From JAHEKD01 sp965215945 (lineage in GTDB: Bacteria; Pseudomonadota; Gammaproteobacteria; Arenicellales; JAHEKD01): a stretch of 64,000 nucleotides of DNA. Each line of letters begins with the position of its first letter. Position 1 is the first letter of the stretch. Under the pieces are notes generated by a model. It did no database searches. It was not told where the DNA came from and saw only the letters and a list, made by a program, of their open reading frames with translations. The position numbers and the translations under genes are program-made. Positions 62,573 through 64,000 of the stretch are shown here, in pieces. The DNA is taken from NCBI GenBank assembly GCA_965215945.1, contig CBDCFC010000014.1, positions 161,815 to 225,814 on the forward strand, read 5' to 3'.

Positions 62573-62746
62573 AAACATTGTGGGCAAGGAAACAATCAAG
62601 ACAAGGGGTAGGGGTAGAATAGATTGTTCTTTCTGAGCATAAATGCTCGGCCCACAATGTTTAAAACTAAGCTTCCCGTATCTGTAGCCCCATTAAATTT
62701 GAAGCGATGTTATGAGTTAACTTTGACGTTAACAAGAGGATACGGG
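62573..62746. other. Two adjacent structured non-coding domains
   Basis: Within a gene-free 500 bases, domain 1 is closed by a perfect 13-bp stem: AAACATTGTGGGC (62573-62585) with GCCCACAATGTTT (62650-62662). Inside it are AACAATC (62591-62597) with GATTGTT (62622-62628), around a GGGGTAGGGGTAG-bearing loop, and GAGCA/TGCTC (62635-62648), forming a three-way junction. Domain 2 is closed by CCCGTATC (62675-62682) with GATACGGG (62739-62746) and holds a GTTAAC/GTTAAC hairpin (62716-62733). It may be a structured RNA or a small inverted-repeat element; no promoter is clear. Confidence 0.5.
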
Positions 62747-62759
62747 TGCATTAATAAGC

Positions 62760-62981
62760 TGCATTTTTGCAGTATTATTTAACTGCTTGAATATTAAGAA
62801 TATTCTTCGTTTGTATTAGCCGGCAATAGATACTGATTACGTATATTTAATTTTTTATTAAACAAGCGTTAATGATCTGAACTGACCAAGTATTAGAAAT
62901 TGGTTTAGCAATGTGTATTTTATTGTTTATCAAGGCTAAAGTAAGGGAATAAAACAGGTAGAGTGGTGGTTTTCAAAAGTA
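62760..62981. other. AT-rich non-coding stretch before tetR end
   Basis: Holds two small hairpins, CTGCA-TTTT-TGCAG (62759-62772) and GAATATT-AAG-AATATTC (62789-62805), and otherwise no gene or recognised site. The first may terminate transcription from the left. Confidence 0.4.
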
Positions 62982-63579
62982 TTATTGTGACTCAAATGCC
63001 GGTGCCAGCGCGTGGATCATCTCCGATGCTCTGGCAAGTTTATGTGAAGTTGTTTCTTCTTTGGCAACAGGTCCGTCCACGAACAGGTTGGCAAGGCCGT
63101 GTACAGAAGACCAGGCCAGTAATTCTTTTGGACTAAGACTGGTTGGATCATCATCTTCGATCGTATCAGCAAACCCTCCCTTAAGATGTCCGCTGAGCTT
63201 GTTGGCTGCCGCTAGGTAATCTTCATTATTGGAATAAATGGCTTCCTCCCGCCACATGGCACGAAAAAAGGCGGGTTTTTCCAGCGCAAAACTGATGTAT
63301 GCAAGCCCTACGGCATGAAAAGCATTGGTCTGATTCAGTTCTGCCTGGGCTTTTGCCTGCTCCATGCTGTCTGAAAGTTGGTGCAGGGCTCGGGTGGCAA
63401 ACGCAGTCAATAATGCGCGTTTGTCCGTGTAGTGCCTGAATGCAGAGGAGGGTGAAACACCTACCAGCTTTGCACAGCCACGAAGAGTCACTGCCTCGAA
63501 TCCGAATTTGGTTGCTAATTCATCCACTGCATTGAGTAGAGATTCGGCCAGATTGCCATGATGATAGGGTTTTTTTCAT
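62982..63579 (-). CDS. TetR family repressor (frame break at N-terminus)
   Basis: The open frame from a GTG at 63527 gives 181 residues but lacks the first helix. Upstream in the same frame lie KKPYHHGNLAESLLNAV, the typical TetR N-terminus, ending at a run of seven A. With six A the ATG at 63579 would join as MKKPYHHGN. The helix-turn-helix is TLRGCAKLVGVSPSSAFRHYTDK; the C-terminal domain resembles TetR_C_13-like/WHG. It is divergent from a DUF2852 gene, with two matching operators between, so it probably represses itself and that gene. Confidence 0.83.
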
Positions 63580-63617
63580 GCTTTTATACCTTCAAATTCA
63601 ATCACTATGCTTGTTTA

Positions 63618-63636
63618 ATGTAAACATTGTTAACTT
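63618..63636. promoter_or_regulatory. Probable TetR operator 1 (imperfect)
   Basis: ATGTAAACATTGTTAACTT matches operator 2 at 15 of 19 positions, sharing the TGT-x-AACA-x-TGTT core. It lies about 40 bases from the tetR start. Confidence 0.5.
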
Positions 63637-63682
63637 TTTTGCTCAAAACACTTGCAAATTGCCTAAAAGTTATTATTATTAT

Positions 63683-63701
63683 ATGTGAACAGTGTTCACA
63701 T
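63683..63701. promoter_or_regulatory. Probable TetR operator 2 (perfect palindrome)
   Basis: ATGTGAACAGTGTTCACAT, two exact 9-base arms around one central base. The TGAACA-x-TGTTCA core is common among TetR-family operators. It lies upstream of the DUF2852 gene. Confidence 0.65.
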
Positions 63702-63778
63702 TAGCAACCCATGAAGCAATATTCCCACAAGAACACTGAAAAGGGATAGCTTCAATAGTATTTCCTAAGGAGCATGTT

Positions 63779-64000
63779 ATGTCATCGTCAAGCACAACAA
63801 CTCATGATCAATCTTATAAAATGTACACATTTTGTAAGAGCGGCTCAGGTAAATGCGGCAACTGGTCTGGAATAAACATCGCCGCCATGGTTCTTGGTTT
63901 TGTGTTTTTCTGGCCGTTGGGTTTGGTTATTTTATTCTGGATACTGGCAGGCAATCACGTTAAGGATTTGCCAGGGGCCGTACGCTATCATTGGTCAAAC
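63779..64000 (+). CDS. DUF2852-like membrane protein (3' end cut by window edge)
   Basis: 74 codons are present. A polar N-terminus with two Cys (FCKSGSGKCGN) is followed by NIAAMVLGFVFFWPLGLVIL, which matches the DUF2852 membrane segment. An AGGAG lies 7 bases before the ATG at 63779. The family has no established function. Divergent from the TetR gene and likely controlled by it. Confidence 0.7.
   Translation, partial: MSSSSTTTHDQSYKMYTFCKSGSGKCGNWSGINIAAMVLGFVFFWPLGLVILFWILAGNHVKDLPGAVRYHWSN

Noticed and set aside
62500..62740. Integron attC site (GTTAAC-type pieces)
   Set aside because: The core-site order and spacing of attC are not met and no integrase or cassette is present.
1..64000. 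tRNA or rRNA genes
   Set aside because: TTCGAAT/TTCAAAT-like strings occur but none sits in a cloverleaf context; all that I checked lie inside coding genes.

Overview
The window is a moderately AT-rich chromosomal segment of a gammaproteobacterium. The main evidence is gene content and order: yicC-gmk-rpoZ-spoT, rlmH-maf-rng followed by a nitrilase gene, lptM-lysA, hemC-hemD-hemX-hemY, argF/argG/argH, the oxyR-katG pair with OxyR cysteines at exactly 199 and 208, and ubiA. I cannot place it below class. There is no prophage, insertion sequence, CRISPR array, rRNA or tRNA gene. Small GC-rich palindromes resembling REP elements sit in many intergenic gaps, and a longer mosaic repeat occurs twice in opposite orientation.

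Layout. 1-8.7 kb: RNA and stringent-response housekeeping (rph, yicC, gmk, rpoZ, spoT, ridA, recG, ubiA). 8.8-11.8 kb: a two-gene, AT-rich module, a GT-C glycosyltransferase and a HAD-UbiA fusion resembling polyprenyl-phosphate phosphoribosyltransferases, followed by a perfect CRP-type operator and a probable small RNA. 12-18.5 kb: aspS, an FmdB zinc-ribbon protein with a 15-bp tandem repeat, and nit-rng-maf-rlmH. 18.5-22.4 kb: marR-like gene and ileS. 22.7-28.4 kb: Rieske oxygenase, an exported protein, an SRPBCC protein, cysS-yidD and membrane/SDR genes. 28.4-29 kb: cobalamin riboswitch and an unknown gene. 29-33.5 kb: arsenate reductase plus aquaglyceroporin, oxyR, katG. 33.5-38 kb: thiN, a Sat-CysC fusion, trhO, a universal stress gene. 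38-47.8 kb: lysA, argH, the hem cluster, a flavodoxin-reductase-like protein, mutM. 48-54 kb: coaD, CoA-transferase, ABC ATPase, argF, argG. 54-61.4 kb: envelope-type genes (two nucleotide-diphospho-sugar transferases, LpxL-like acyltransferase, TolB-like propeller, a membrane spermidine-synthase-like protein, SGNH hydrolase). 61.5-64 kb: LysR gene, a structured non-coding stretch, and a divergent TetR/DUF2852 pair with two matching operators.

The most striking find is a complete transcriptional T-box riboswitch in front of ileS. It has stem I with an AUC (Ile) specifier, the distal-loop motif, the T-box core with its UGGN bulge, and a terminator whose 5' arm overlaps the antiterminator. T-boxes belong mainly to Firmicutes and relatives. 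The IleS it controls is of the long, Firmicute/Bacteroidetes-like type rather than the usual gammaproteobacterial one, so enzyme and RNA switch may have been acquired together. Other regulatory finds are a cobalamin riboswitch controlling an uncharacterised 110-residue protein, an FNR/ANR-type box placed as for a class II promoter before a universal stress gene, and the CRP-site/small-RNA locus.

Caution: aspS, the nitrilase gene (twice), hemC, hemD, the HAD-UbiA gene and the terminal tetR gene carry single-base frame disruptions, mostly in homopolymer runs. Several of these genes are essential, so most of the disruptions look like sequence errors rather than real pseudogenes.
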